Below are positions 55,276 through 64,000 of a stretch of DNA of 64,000 nucleotides, piece by piece; positions within the stretch are counted from its first letter, which is position 1, and every line of letters begins with the position of its first letter. The translations under genes and the position numbers were made by a program. The stretch spans positions 1 through 64,000 of the forward strand of contig JAHISX010000058.1 in NCBI GenBank assembly GCA_018817915.1, in the 5' to 3' direction. The notes under the pieces are model-generated. The model was not told where the DNA came from. It saw nothing but the letters and a program-made list of their open reading frames with translations, and searched no databases. Source of the stretch: Bacillota bacterium (GTDB lineage: Bacteria > Bacillota_I > Bacilli_A > Acholeplasmatales > Acholeplasmataceae).

Positions 55276-55707
55276 TTAAACAACGGTTTTATTTAGTAAA
55301 TAATCAACAGCTTCAATATAACTATCTAATTTCTTTCCCATAAAACATTTGTCGACGACTTCTTTAATATAATCTACTTTTCTGTAAGCTTCTCTTTCAT
55401 TAATGTTTGTCAAATGAACTTCCACTTTTGGAATTTCTAGTATTTCTAATGCGTCACGTAAGCCAATACTTGTATGTGTTAGTGCACCTGGATTAATGAT
55501 AAGAGCGTCATAATCTTCATCTAAAACGCTATGAATAACACCGATAAGCTCACCCTCATAATTTGATTGATAAAAAACAAATTGTATATCTTTGAAATGA
55601 TCATCGATTGCTTCAAATAGTTCATCTTGAGTCATCGACCCATAAAGTTCTGGATTTCTTCTGCCTAACATGTTTAAATTGGGACCATGCATTACTAAAA
55701 TGTTCAT
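55276..55707 (-). CDS. aroQ: 3-dehydroquinate dehydratase, type II
   Basis: A 143-residue shikimate-pathway enzyme. The signature MHGPNLNMLGRRNPELYG lies at about 5-22, INPGALTHTS at about 71-80 and VHLTNINEREAYR near 97-109. It overlaps aroK by four bases (ATGA). Placement beside efp matches Bacillota. Other shikimate genes are not in the window. Confidence 0.94.
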   Translation of the reverse strand: MNILVMHGPNLNMLGRRNPELYGSMTQDELFEAIDDHFKDIQFVFYQSNYEGELIGVIHSVLDEDYDALIINPGALTHTSIGLRDALEILEIPKVEVHLTNINEREAYRKVDYIKEVVDKCFMGKKLDSYIEAVDYLLNKTVV

Positions 55708-56195
55708 GAATTCACCTCGTGTTTTAAATAGTTTTCAATCACTTTGACGGTTGTTTCTACGTCATAGTTATTGGATATAACTGCATCAGCAAAATCCTGA
55801 TATTTAAAATATCTTTCATCAAATAATTGCTCTAATGTTGTTTGTTTAAGTAATGGTCTTTGATAATCCGATTCAAGTCTTTTGCGAATCACTTCAATAT
55901 CTGTATCTAAATAGAACTTAATACCATCCATTAAATCTTTGTTTTCTTTGACCGTAACTACACCACCACCACATGCAACGACTAGATTACCTTCAGGTAG
56001 TTGTAAGATTGCTTCTGTTTCAAGTTGTCTGAATTTCTTTTCACCATATCGTTCAAAGATTTCTTCTATGAACATATGTGCATCCCTTTCAATCATACCA
56101 TCTAAATCAACATAGGTATACCCTATATGTTTAGCTAATTTGCTTGCAATGGTTGTTTTACCAGATCCTGGCATGCCAATTAAGAAAATTTTCAT
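55704..56195 (-). CDS. aroK: Shikimate kinase
   Basis: A 163-residue P-loop kinase acting on shikimate. GMPGSGKTT at about 7-15, the DLDGMIE substrate motif and the GGGVV segment are typical, and the RPLL lid is present. AAAGGAG precedes the ATG. It lies in miaA-aroK-aroQ, with a 4-base overlap to aroQ. Confidence 0.93.
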   Translation of the reverse strand: MKIFLIGMPGSGKTTIASKLAKHIGYTYVDLDGMIERDAHMFIEEIFERYGEKKFRQLETEAILQLPEGNLVVACGGGVVTVKENKDLMDGIKFYLDTDIEVIRKRLESDYQRPLLKQTTLEQLFDERYFKYQDFADAVISNNYDVETTVKVIENYLKHEVNS

Positions 56196-56196
56196 C

Positions 56197-57069
56197 TTAT
56201 ATCTCCTTTAAAAATGATTGAATGGCAAAGAATGCATCTTCAAATAATGTAGGGCTGAGTGCATCTAAAATGGCTGGATGCATTTGGTTTTTAAACCATG
56301 TCTTTTGTTTTTTTGCCAATCTTTTACTCGACTTGATGATTGCCTCTTTGGCTTCATCAAGCGTATATTGTCCATCCAAATATTGGTCTAGTTCTTTGTA
56401 GCCTATCGCTTGGATGTGAATATTTTTTTCTCTGAGTTTTTGAACTTCTTCTATGAAGCCTTCTTCCAATTGGTTTTCTAGTCTTGTATAAAGTCTTTGT
56501 TCTAATATGGGGCGATCCAAATCTAAATATAAGATTAAAGCATCATAAAGTAGCGTATCTTTGTTCTTTTTTTGTGATCTTGGTTCGCCAAGCAGTGCTT
56601 GTTCATATGCTCTAAGTAATCTTCTGCGATTATTGATTTCAATTTTAATTTCTGGATCAAGTTCAACTAATTTTTGATAAATCAATGCATTGGATTCTTG
56701 TTCATGACTTTCTTCAAAATCTTTATCTCTGCTGGATTCAATAAACTCATAATCATAGAGTGCTGCTTGAATATATAATCCTGTTCCACCAACAATCATT
56801 GGTAAATCAATGGTTTCAATTTTTTTTCTAACGTCTTTTTGAAAATGATAAACACTATAATCTTCATCAACAGAAACAACATCCAGCAAATGATGCTTAA
56901 TATTTTGTTTTTCTTGAGGTTTGATTTTGGCAGAGCCAATATCAAGCCCTTGATAAACTTGAACAGAGTCTCCATTGATGATTTCAGCATGAAAATGTTG
57001 AGCTAATTTGACTGATAATCCTGTCTTACCTGACCCGGTTGGACCAACGATGACAATAACCTTCTTCAT
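56197..57069 (-). CDS. miaA: tRNA dimethylallyltransferase
   Basis: A 290-residue enzyme that isopentenylates A37 of tRNAs reading U-starting codons. The P-loop GPTGSGKT, the NGDSVQVYQGLDIGSAK motif and the GGTGLYIQA segment are intact. It overlaps mutL by one base (TAATG). The partner MiaB is encoded further upstream on the same strand. Confidence 0.95.
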   Translation of the reverse strand: MKKVIVIVGPTGSGKTGLSVKLAQHFHAEIINGDSVQVYQGLDIGSAKIKPQEKQNIKHHLLDVVSVDEDYSVYHFQKDVRKKIETIDLPMIVGGTGLYIQAALYDYEFIESSRDKDFEESHEQESNALIYQKLVELDPEIKIEINNRRRLLRAYEQALLGEPRSQKKNKDTLLYDALILYLDLDRPILEQRLYTRLENQLEEGFIEEVQKLREKNIHIQAIGYKELDQYLDGQYTLDEAKEAIIKSSKRLAKKQKTWFKNQMHPAILDALSPTLFEDAFFAIQSFLKEI

Positions 57070-58763
57070 TATACCACCCGCTTAAACATGCGCTCTATAT
57101 CATGATGAGAAAGCTTAATCAGTGTCGGTCTTCCATGTGGACATGTATATGGATTTTCGCATGCTCTAAGATTTTTTACGATAGAATTAATTTCACTTAA
57201 ACTTAATGCTTTATTCGCTTTTATTGCACCTTTACAGCTAATGTCTTTAGCCAGTTTATCTCTTAAGATTGCTAAATCTATCGCATCCTTTTCAACAATC
57301 ATTGAGACCATTGCTTCTATTGCTATTTCAACTTCAGAATCATTGAGCCAAATAGGAAGACCCACAAGATCGTTTTGCTCATTAAAATAAAACCCAACAG
57401 CGTTCATCTTTTTAGGATGATTTGAAATCACACTGATATCATCTGATGTGAGTTGAAGATGGTGCGGAAACAATAAATGTTTCACTGCAGGATTAGGATG
57501 TGCAAGCGAATTAAAATAATGTTCGTATCTGATTCTTTCAGCTGCTGCATGTTGATCCATTAAATATAGTCCTTCTTCGTTTTGAAAAAGAATATAAGTT
57601 CCAGAGAAAATGCCAACAAATTCTAAATCAGGAAGTTTCGGTGTTTTTTCGGTATTTTGAGTTTCATAAACTGGTTTTGATTCAGAAATGACTGCTTCTC
57701 CAAAGTTGAGATTTAAAGGTATATATGTTTCATCAAGACCTTTACTTATATTTTTTAGAGTTTCAGGTATTTGATGTGTCTGCTTTAACAAAGCTTCTTT
57801 GACATATGTTTCAATATAATAAGCCAAAATCGATTCGTTGACAAACTTAACTTCATATTTTTGAGGATGAACATTCACATCTAGTAAAGAAGGGTCTATT
57901 TCTAAATGGATGAGAGCAATTGGATATTTGCCTACCATCATAAAACTATGGTATCCATCGATGACTGCTTGAACTAACTTATAATTTTTAATGTATCTGC
58001 CATTAACAAAAACAGAGATATCTTTTTTTCTTGAACGTGCAATTTGAGGGGAGAGCAAATAACCAGTGATGTGTATTTTTTGAACTGTTTGTTCAAAAAT
58101 TGTCATACCATTTGTCATTTTCGATCCATAAATTTGATCAATTAAACTATAAAAATCATTGGTTCCATAGGTTGATTTGATTGTCTTATTATCCATAACC
58201 AAAGTTAAACGGATATTGGGATGTGCCAGAGCAAGTCGATCAAATATATCAATAATCGCTTGTCTTTCAGCTAAATCTGATTTGATATATTTAAAGCGTG
58301 CTGGTGTATTATAGAACAAGTCGCTAATTTCAACAACTGTTCCTTGGTTAAGCGTTGATGTTCCATCTTTAACAAAAATACCACCATGATAAATAACTTC
58401 AATACCTTCGGTATTTTCTTGTCTTGTTTTTAAGGTGACCTTAGATACAGATGCTATCGCTGCTAATGCTTCACCTCTAAAACCTAATGTCATGATATGA
58501 CCTAAATCACTTTCATCCATAATCTTACTTGTTGCGTGTCTGTCAAATGCCAAATGAGCGTCTAAAAAATCCATCCCCATACCATTATCAGTGACGATGA
58601 TAGATCCCATACCCATATCTATAACTTCAATCATTATATTTGTGGCTTTGGCATCGATAGAATTTTCAACAAGCTCTTTAACGACGGATGCTGGGCGATC
58701 AACAACTTCACCAGCGGCAATCATATTAGCAAGCTTGCTATTCATTTGTTGAATGATAGACAT
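57069..58763 (-). CDS. mutL: DNA mismatch repair protein MutL
   Basis: A 564-residue protein with an N-terminal GHKL ATPase (IAAGEVV, DNGMGM, GFRGEAL, TLNQGT) and a C-terminal dimerisation domain. The C-terminal motif DQHAAAERIRYE fits the DQHA-x2-E-x4-E metal motif of nicking-type MutL, and CPHGRPT near the end is the second conserved metal motif. It is therefore expected to act as the strand-nicking endonuclease without MutH. It follows mutS by eight bases. Confidence 0.96.
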   Translation of the reverse strand: MSIIQQMNSKLANMIAAGEVVDRPASVVKELVENSIDAKATNIMIEVIDMGMGSIIVTDNGMGMDFLDAHLAFDRHATSKIMDESDLGHIMTLGFRGEALAAIASVSKVTLKTRQENTEGIEVIYHGGIFVKDGTSTLNQGTVVEISDLFYNTPARFKYIKSDLAERQAIIDIFDRLALAHPNIRLTLVMDNKTIKSTYGTNDFYSLIDQIYGSKMTNGMTIFEQTVQKIHITGYLLSPQIARSRKKDISVFVNGRYIKNYKLVQAVIDGYHSFMMVGKYPIALIHLEIDPSLLDVNVHPQKYEVKFVNESILAYYIETYVKEALLKQTHQIPETLKNISKGLDETYIPLNLNFGEAVISESKPVYETQNTEKTPKLPDLEFVGIFSGTYILFQNEEGLYLMDQHAAAERIRYEHYFNSLAHPNPAVKHLLFPHHLQLTSDDISVISNHPKKMNAVGFYFNEQNDLVGLPIWLNDSEVEIAIEAMVSMIVEKDAIDLAILRDKLAKDISCKGAIKANKALSLSEINSIVKNLRACENPYTCPHGRPTLIKLSHHDIERMFKRVV

Positions 58764-58771
58764 ATTTTTAC

Positions 58772-61288
58772 CTATTTCTTAATTAAGGATTGTAAATGTT
58801 TAATGATCAGTAGAGCCTCTATTGGTGTAATATTGTCTGGATTAATCTTTTCAATTTCATCTAGAACTGCGACTTTATCAGCATCAATCATTTGTTCATT
58901 TTCTTCTTCAAATTTTTCATAGTTAAACAAATCAAGAACGACTTTATTTTCTTTTTGTTCTAGTTTTTCTAAGATTTGCTTGCTACGTATAATTAAACTC
59001 TTTGGTAGATGAGCAAGTGATGCTACTTGAATACCATATGATTTATCAGTTGTTCCTCGTTCAACATGGTGTAGAAAAACCATGGTATCATGCTCTTCTT
59101 TTGCTTTTACACAAAGATTTGTTAATCTTTCAAGACTATTTTCTAAAACTGTGAGTTCATGGTAATGCGTAGAAAATAACGTTTGAGCTTTAATCTTTTC
59201 GTGGATATATTCGATCATGCCTTGAGCTAGTGCCATACCATCATAAGTTGCTGTTCCACGACCAATCTCATCAAATAAAATTAGACTCTTTTGAGTTGCT
59301 TTGGTTAAAGCTTCATTGGATTCAACCATTTCAACCATAAATGTTGATTTGCCACCGCTTAAATCATCAGATGATCCAATACGAGTGAATATCGCATCAT
59401 AAATGGGTAGAACTGCTTTATCAGCAGGTACAAAACATCCAATTTGAGCCATATATACAATGATCGCAAACATGCGCATATAAGTAGATTTGCCACTCAT
59501 ATTTGGACCAGTAATTAAAAAGATTTCTCCTTCATCCATGATGACGTCATTAGCAACAAATTTTGTAAATCTTTCAACAACTGGATGTCTGCCTTTTAAT
59601 ATTTCTACATTGCGATTGTGATGTAGTTCTGGTCTAATAAAGTTATATTTTTCAGATATAATTGATAGATTTAAGAAAACATCAATTAAAGCAATTTTTG
59701 TGGAAAGTTCTTGCAAAGAAAAAGTGAATTCTTCTGTATATGTTCTAATTTCTTTAAATAGATCATACTCAAGCGTCATACTTCTTTCTTTAGCATGTAA
59801 TAGATCATCTTCTTTTGATTTTAGAGCTGGTGTGATATAACGTTCGCTATTCGCCAAAGTCTGTTTTCTTTCATATTCGAATTCATCCTTTACTAGAGCT
59901 GCATTACCTTTGGAGACTTCGATATAATATCCAAACACACGATTATATCCAACACGAAGATTTCTTATTCCGGTCTTTTCTCTTTCAAATGTCTCAAATT
60001 CCGCAAGCCATTGCTGACCATTTAAATCAATATTTCTAAGTTCATCAAGCTTTTCATCAAAACCTTCTTTAATAATTCCACCATCTTTAAGTGTCATGGG
60101 AGGCTCAGGATGTATTGCTTTTTCCAAAAATTCATATAAAGCTTGGTGATCATCCATTTGTTCAATCATCAAATCTAATTTTGGATTCTTATATAATTTT
60201 AGTGCTTCTTTTAAATCAGGAACTTGTTTAAGGGTTTCTTTGAGTTGATATAAATCTCTCGCATTGACAGTGTTAAATGCAACTCTACCTACGATTCTAT
60301 TGATGTCATAAATATATCTCAAATGATCAATGACGCGCTCTCTTGGTTGATATGGTTTAAATGCTTCAATCAAATCATATCGTTCATTTAAGGCTTTAAC
60401 ATCATAAAGTGGGTGATTAAGCATTGACTTAAGCATGCGTGAACCCATGGCAGTTTGACAATCATTCATCCAATGAATAAGTGTTGTCTGAGATTGATTC
60501 ACAAGCGATTCATCAATTTCTAAGTGCTTTTTAACGCGATAATCAATATGCATATGACCAATTCGTTCAACGACCTTAAAAGGCATTAAATGATTAATCA
60601 TTTGTTTTTGTGTATTGACTAAATAATTGAGTAAATGAGATGCTGCTCTTTTTTGATCTCTTTCAAGATGTTTCGTATATTTTTGTTCAACAATTTGATA
60701 ATCATCATTATATGATACCAATCGATCATTTTCTTTCAAACTTGAAATAAATGATTCATCAAAACGAAGAGGTAAAACGACCTCTCTGATATCTAGGCTT
60801 TGTATCAAATCGAGCACTTGTTTCTTTTCGAGTCCGTCCGTAATGAAGGATTCGCCAGTTGAAATATCTACGTAAGTCAGTGCATATCCTTTTTCTGTGA
60901 GCAAGACACTTGCTATAAAATTGTTGGATCTTGCATCCAAGATACCATCTTCTAAAACAGTTCCTGGTGTGACTAATCGAATAACTTCACGTTTAACTAA
61001 ACCTTTACCAGGTTCTGTCGTTTGCTCAACAATTGCAATCTTAAATCCTTTTTCAATGAGCTTTTGGACATAAGGTTTGACTGCATGATGGGGAACACCA
61101 CACATGGGTACCTTTGCCCCTGCATCTCTAGACGTTAAAGCAATTTCTAATACTTTTGATGCCAAAATAGCATCATCAAAAAACATCTCATAAAAATCGC
61201 CTAATCTAAAAAAGACTATCGCATCTGCGTAGTCTTCTTTAATTTCAAGATATTGTTGCATCATTGGGGTATATTTTTGCTTATCCAT
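58772..61288 (-). CDS. mutS: DNA mismatch repair protein MutS
   Basis: An 838-residue MutS1-type protein. The mismatch-reading motif GDFYEMFFDD (Phe-x-Glu) is near residue 30, the Walker A GPNMSGKST near 608, and the signature and Walker B segments LFDEIGRGT and STHYHELT are intact. GAGGGGG precedes the ATG. It forms an operon with mutL and miaA. Confidence 0.97.
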   Translation of the reverse strand: MDKQKYTPMMQQYLEIKEDYADAIVFFRLGDFYEMFFDDAILASKVLEIALTSRDAGAKVPMCGVPHHAVKPYVQKLIEKGFKIAIVEQTTEPGKGLVKREVIRLVTPGTVLEDGILDARSNNFIASVLLTEKGYALTYVDISTGESFITDGLEKKQVLDLIQSLDIREVVLPLRFDESFISSLKENDRLVSYNDDYQIVEQKYTKHLERDQKRAASHLLNYLVNTQKQMINHLMPFKVVERIGHMHIDYRVKKHLEIDESLVNQSQTTLIHWMNDCQTAMGSRMLKSMLNHPLYDVKALNERYDLIEAFKPYQPRERVIDHLRYIYDINRIVGRVAFNTVNARDLYQLKETLKQVPDLKEALKLYKNPKLDLMIEQMDDHQALYEFLEKAIHPEPPMTLKDGGIIKEGFDEKLDELRNIDLNGQQWLAEFETFEREKTGIRNLRVGYNRVFGYYIEVSKGNAALVKDEFEYERKQTLANSERYITPALKSKEDDLLHAKERSMTLEYDLFKEIRTYTEEFTFSLQELSTKIALIDVFLNLSIISEKYNFIRPELHHNRNVEILKGRHPVVERFTKFVANDVIMDEGEIFLITGPNMSGKSTYMRMFAIIVYMAQIGCFVPADKAVLPIYDAIFTRIGSSDDLSGGKSTFMVEMVESNEALTKATQKSLILFDEIGRGTATYDGMALAQGMIEYIHEKIKAQTLFSTHYHELTVLENSLERLTNLCVKAKEEHDTMVFLHHVERGTTDKSYGIQVASLAHLPKSLIIRSKQILEKLEQKENKVVLDLFNYEKFEEENEQMIDADKVAVLDEIEKINPDNITPIEALLIIKHLQSLIKK

Positions 61289-61316
61289 GTTGCCCCCTCA
61301 TTCTATTTATTTAATA

Positions 61317-62963
61317 TCAAACTGTCCAACCGAGTATACCATTAATTCTGTCAACGATGCCTGAACCTAGGAAGTTATTCAAGAATGTAATAACACCATC
61401 AAGTAATGTAAGTGATGGGACGTAATGTTTAAGTGCTGCAATACCTACGATCAGTACCAATGCGATAATTGCAGCAATAATAGCAAACTTGAGTAAGAAT
61501 TTTAATAACTTCCACAATATTTTGCCTAAACCTTTAAACATTTTGCCTAAGAATTTAATTTCACCAGGTGTTTCATCAACTCCATCATCAGTCTTTCCAG
61601 TACCTATAGATGAGTCTGCTTTCTTTTCTTCAATAAATTTTTCTCTTTCAGCAGCTTCATCATTCTTAATTACTTTTTTAAGTGATTTAGAATTGCCATA
61701 AAATTCAGCGGAATTAATGACTACTGGTTGAATTTCAGGAATATTTGATTGCGTATTATTCACTTGAATTGCGTTAAATCTTTCTTCTTCTTTTTCTGCA
61801 TTTAGAACCTTTTGCGACAATAAAGCAACTTCGAAGGTTTCTCTTAATTTTTTAATTTCGTTGACGAGTTCGCTAATATCAATTGCACTTTGTACAACTT
61901 GAACTTGTGGCTTTTCAGCAACTTTTTGTACTTGAGTTTCTTCAACTTTTTCTTCTTCAACGGGAGCTTCAACTTTTTCTTCTTCAACGGGAGCTTCAAC
62001 TTCCGGTTCAGAAACAGGAATAACGACCGGTTCTTCTTCAACAGGAACTTCAACGATTGGTACAGGTATTTGAATTTCATCTAAATCTTCAGCAACTTCT
62101 TCAACTTCTTTATCATAAACTGACTGTGATTCAGGTACGAAATATGTTTCTTTAGTTTCTTTAGCGTTTGCCAAAATATATTCAATAATTTCTTCTTTTT
62201 TCAATTCTGTAGAAGCCTTAATATCATGATCGATAGCAAATCTCTGCATGACTAAAACAGACATACTTCTAATTTCGCCTTCTAGTTTATCTGTATGTTG
62301 ACCTCGATCTTTTAATTCCTTAATAATGATGTCAGCAAGTTCGGTTTTCTTAAGTCTTCTTGGAACATCTACTTCATATTTTGTTCCTAGTTCTCTAATT
62401 TCAGATAAAGTGGAACTCTTATATAAAACTGGTCTGAATTTAGCTGGCGCTAAGCCATCAATGCGACCAAAACTATCAAAGAACAAATCCTTTAAATCGC
62501 GGTTGTAAGTCTTCATATCTGGAAGTTCTAGGCCATGCTTCTTAACAAAGGTAATACTATCATCAAGTAATGTTTTTAAATGTTTAGATGAAACTTCTTT
62601 TTCTACTAAATAAGAGATGAGGTCGGTCCAAAAATCTTCTAAGAATTCTCTTTCAATTTTAGGGTCTTCAAAAAAGACAAGAAGATTTTCTAATTGTGAT
62701 TCAGTAAATTCAGTGTACCAAGATAAACGGTAATTTAATTCATCTGCAAGTGTCAGTCTTGATTTTCTAGTCTCAATAACTTTTTCTCTGAGTGTCTCTC
62801 TTAGGACAAACATTCTAAGCTCCCGAGGAATCTTTAGACCGATCTGAATGAAAAATGTTTTGATCTGATCCGCAGGTAAATAAATGATCGTTTTCAGCAA
62901 TTCATCGATCTTATATTCCTTAGTTCCAACGGTAACGCTACTCTCACGTGTCAATCTTGCCAT
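61317..62963 (-). CDS. Membrane protein with SAP/Rho_N-like helices and acidic repeat linker, unknown function
   Basis: A 548-residue protein. The N-terminal 280 residues are helical and contain two SAP/Rho_N-like segments (around EIRELGTKYEVDVPRRLKK and later DHDIKASTELKKEEI) that could bind nucleic acid. A linker of Pro, Glu and Val follows, then a coiled-coil-like stretch, and a C-terminal region with a strong membrane helix and an amphipathic tail. It could tether DNA or RNA to the membrane. The ATG with AGGAGG upstream is chosen over an earlier frame start. It lies between ylbF and mutS, where Bacillus has cotE. Confidence 0.65.
   Translation of the reverse strand: MARLTRESSVTVGTKEYKIDELLKTIIYLPADQIKTFFIQIGLKIPRELRMFVLRETLREKVIETRKSRLTLADELNYRLSWYTEFTESQLENLLVFFEDPKIEREFLEDFWTDLISYLVEKEVSSKHLKTLLDDSITFVKKHGLELPDMKTYNRDLKDLFFDSFGRIDGLAPAKFRPVLYKSSTLSEIRELGTKYEVDVPRRLKKTELADIIIKELKDRGQHTDKLEGEIRSMSVLVMQRFAIDHDIKASTELKKEEIIEYILANAKETKETYFVPESQSVYDKEVEEVAEDLDEIQIPVPIVEVPVEEEPVVIPVSEPEVEAPVEEEKVEAPVEEEKVEETQVQKVAEKPQVQVVQSAIDISELVNEIKKLRETFEVALLSQKVLNAEKEEERFNAIQVNNTQSNIPEIQPVVINSAEFYGNSKSLKKVIKNDEAAEREKFIEEKKADSSIGTGKTDDGVDETPGEIKFLGKMFKGLGKILWKLLKFLLKFAIIAAIIALVLIVGIAALKHYVPSLTLLDGVITFLNNFLGSGIVDRINGILGWTV
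61941..61994. repeat. 27-bp perfect tandem repeat in the acidic linker
   Basis: Two adjacent identical 27-bp units (61941-61967 and 61968-61994) encode the nine-residue repeat of the PVEEEKVEA type. Partial units flank them, so copy number could vary by slippage without breaking the frame. Confidence 0.9.
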
Positions 62964-63042
62964 GGTAATCCTCCTACTAATCTCTTTGTATTCATAATAC
63001 AATGATTTGCCTTTTTTATCAAGTTATTTGGTTATTTTTTAT

Positions 63043-63067
63043 ATAAAAACGGCCATTATGGACCGTT
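63043..63067 (-). terminator. Terminator of the miaB-ylbF pair
   Basis: AACGG/CCGTT and CCAT/ATGG form a 9-bp stem with a single bulged base, followed by a T tract on the minus strand. Confidence 0.75.
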
Positions 63068-63068
63068 C

Positions 63069-63398
63069 TCATTCAAAATCTTTTTCTATGCCTTCTTCTA
63101 TGATGGATTGAATGGATTGTATCATTTCGTTAATGTCGCCTTGTAAAGCCAAATAATCCGACATCAGTGGGTACTCCTCAATCTCATTATAAAGCACTTG
63201 ATATCTACTTTCAAACTCAGCAATTGCTTGTGTTTTTCCAACTTGTTTTGCATTGATTAACTGCTTCTGAAGTGCCTTTAATTGATTAACTTTTGCTTTA
63301 AGTTTTTTATTGTTATTGATGATGTTCTCTATTCTCTTATATCTTTGAATCTCTTCATTTTCTTGAATCATCTGAATGAGCTTTTCTTTTTCTGTCAT
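63069..63398 (-). CDS. YlbF/YmcA family regulator (RicA/RicF-like)
   Basis: A 109-residue, all-helical protein of the Com_YlbF family. The paired helices with EIQRYKRIENIINNNKKL and the later ESRYQVLYNEIEEYPL are typical. In Bacillus, YmcA and YlbF act with YaaT on RNase Y and mRNA processing, and ymcA lies directly after miaB, as here. It overlaps miaB by four bases. Confidence 0.85.
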   Translation of the reverse strand: MTEKEKLIQMIQENEEIQRYKRIENIINNNKKLKAKVNQLKALQKQLINAKQVGKTQAIAEFESRYQVLYNEIEEYPLMSDYLALQGDINEMIQSIQSIIEEGIEKDFE

Positions 63399-64000
63399 AA
63401 TAAATCACCTAATAAAAACCAAGTTTTAGCAACAGAAATTTTAACTTCAACAATTTGTCCAATCAAACTTTTATCGCCTTTGAAATTCACTAATTTATTA
63501 TGCTCGCTATATCCAGCAAGTACATCATCATTGTTTTTAGAAACACCATCAACAAGAACTTTGACTGTTTGACCTAGAAATCTTTGATTCCCTTTTAAAT
63601 AGCCTGCATTGGTTCGATCGTTTAATAAATATAGTCTTTCTTTCTTGGTTTCTTCTTTTGTGTCATCAACAAATTTAGCAGCAGGTGTACCTTCTCTTTT
63701 TGAAAAGACAAAAGTAAATGCGCCTTCGAATTGTGCCTTTTCTACTAGGTCAAGTGTTTCCAGAAAATCAGCATCTGTTTCTCCAGGAAAGCCAACGATG
63801 ATATCCGTCGTTACTGCGATACCTGGGACCGTTTCTTTCAATTCATTTAAAACCTTAAGATAAGATTCCTTCGTATAATGTCGATTCATCTTTTTGAGTA
63901 CTTCGTTACTTCCAGATTGAACAGGAAGATGGAAGAAAGGCATAATATGTTTAGAATCCTTCATTGCTCTCATTGTCTTTTGATCTAAATCATGTGGATG
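63395..64000 (-). CDS. miaB: tRNA-2-methylthio-N6-dimethylallyladenosine synthase, C-terminal part
   Basis: The last 202 codons of MiaB, the radical-SAM enzyme that adds the methylthio group to the A37 base made by MiaA. The frame is open to the window end, so the cluster-binding N-terminal part lies outside. Visible motifs are HPHDL at the edge, FHLPVQSGSNEVLKKMNR, TDIIVGFPGET and the C-terminal TRAM domain. It overlaps ylbF by four bases. Confidence 0.93.
   Translation of the reverse strand, partial: HPHDLDQKTMRAMKDSKHIMPFFHLPVQSGSNEVLKKMNRHYTKESYLKVLNELKETVPGIAVTTDIIVGFPGETDADFLETLDLVEKAQFEGAFTFVFSKREGTPAAKFVDDTKEETKKERLYLLNDRTNAGYLKGNQRFLGQTVKVLVDGVSKNNDDVLAGYSEHNKLVNFKGDKSLIGQIVEVKISVAKTWFLLGDLL

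Noticed and set aside
61844-62084. Overlapping Lys/Leu-rich and Phe/Asn-rich frames in the SAP-like gene
   Set aside because: They are by-products of the repeated Glu/Pro/Val codons in the true frame, with no ribosome sites.
1-64000. rRNA, tRNA, insertion sequences or prophage
   Set aside because: No transposase, integrase or phage gene is among the reading frames, and no cloverleaf or rRNA-like segment was noticed in the gaps by eye.

Overview
The window looks like chromosomal DNA from a low-GC, wall-less or Mollicutes-related Firmicute that uses the standard code. Long reading frames end at TGA and use only TGG for Trp. Gene orders such as miaB-ylbF-mutS-mutL-miaA, aroQ with efp, and cmk-S1-der-gpsA-hup are those of Bacillota. 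Short lipoprotein signals, very AT-rich intergenic DNA and Acholeplasma-like content point to an Acholeplasma/Izemoplasma-type lineage. That placement is inference; no rRNA, tRNA, CRISPR array or insertion sequence was recognised.

Layout. 1-9 kb (minus strand): a sugar-use locus. A LacI regulator is followed by an operon of two ABC permeases, a family 65 glycoside phosphorylase and a solute-binding lipoprotein, then a separately promoted PfkB sugar kinase. The operon promoter is textbook, with a cre-like site over the -35 box and two LacI-type operators downstream. 9-17 kb (plus strand): a second LacI regulator precedes a strong promoter with a cre-like site and two identical operator-like repeats. 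It drives a surface-anchored glycerophosphodiesterase and a 1338-residue lipoprotein of alternating Ig-like and carbohydrate-binding-like modules. 17-20 kb: a DUF4349 lipoprotein and speD-speE for spermidine synthesis.

20-32 kb (minus): small-molecule kinases, a cytosolic GDPD, a cupin, an alpha/beta hydrolase, a 1184-residue Ig/GLUG lipoprotein, a YcaQ-type DNA glycosylase, an SDR, and the methionine importer metN-metI-metQ behind a T-box-like leader with an ATG specifier. 32-40 kb (minus): small membrane proteins, a PNPOx-like protein, a PadR/HAAS operon, namA-queH, and a zinc ribbon-DUF805 protein.

40-46 kb (minus): rdgB, a phosphoesterase, a frameshifted choline-kinase-like gene, a large TPR protein with degenerate GGDEF and EAL domains, and a protein with a HEPN-like motif, mostly with overlapping ends. 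46-48 kb (plus): a CPBP protease and a cytosolic GH17-like hydrolase. 48-64 kb (minus): an ankyrin protein, then conserved housekeeping genes (HU, gpsA, der, S1, cmk, rluB, efp, aroQ, aroK, miaA, mutL, mutS, ylbF, miaB), interrupted only by an unusual SAP/Rho_N-like membrane protein upstream of mutS.

The best candidates for something new are the LacI-controlled surface GDPD plus multi-CBM lipoprotein, the T-box with an altered tRNA-binding bulge, and the degenerate GGDEF/EAL protein coupled to a HEPN-like partner.
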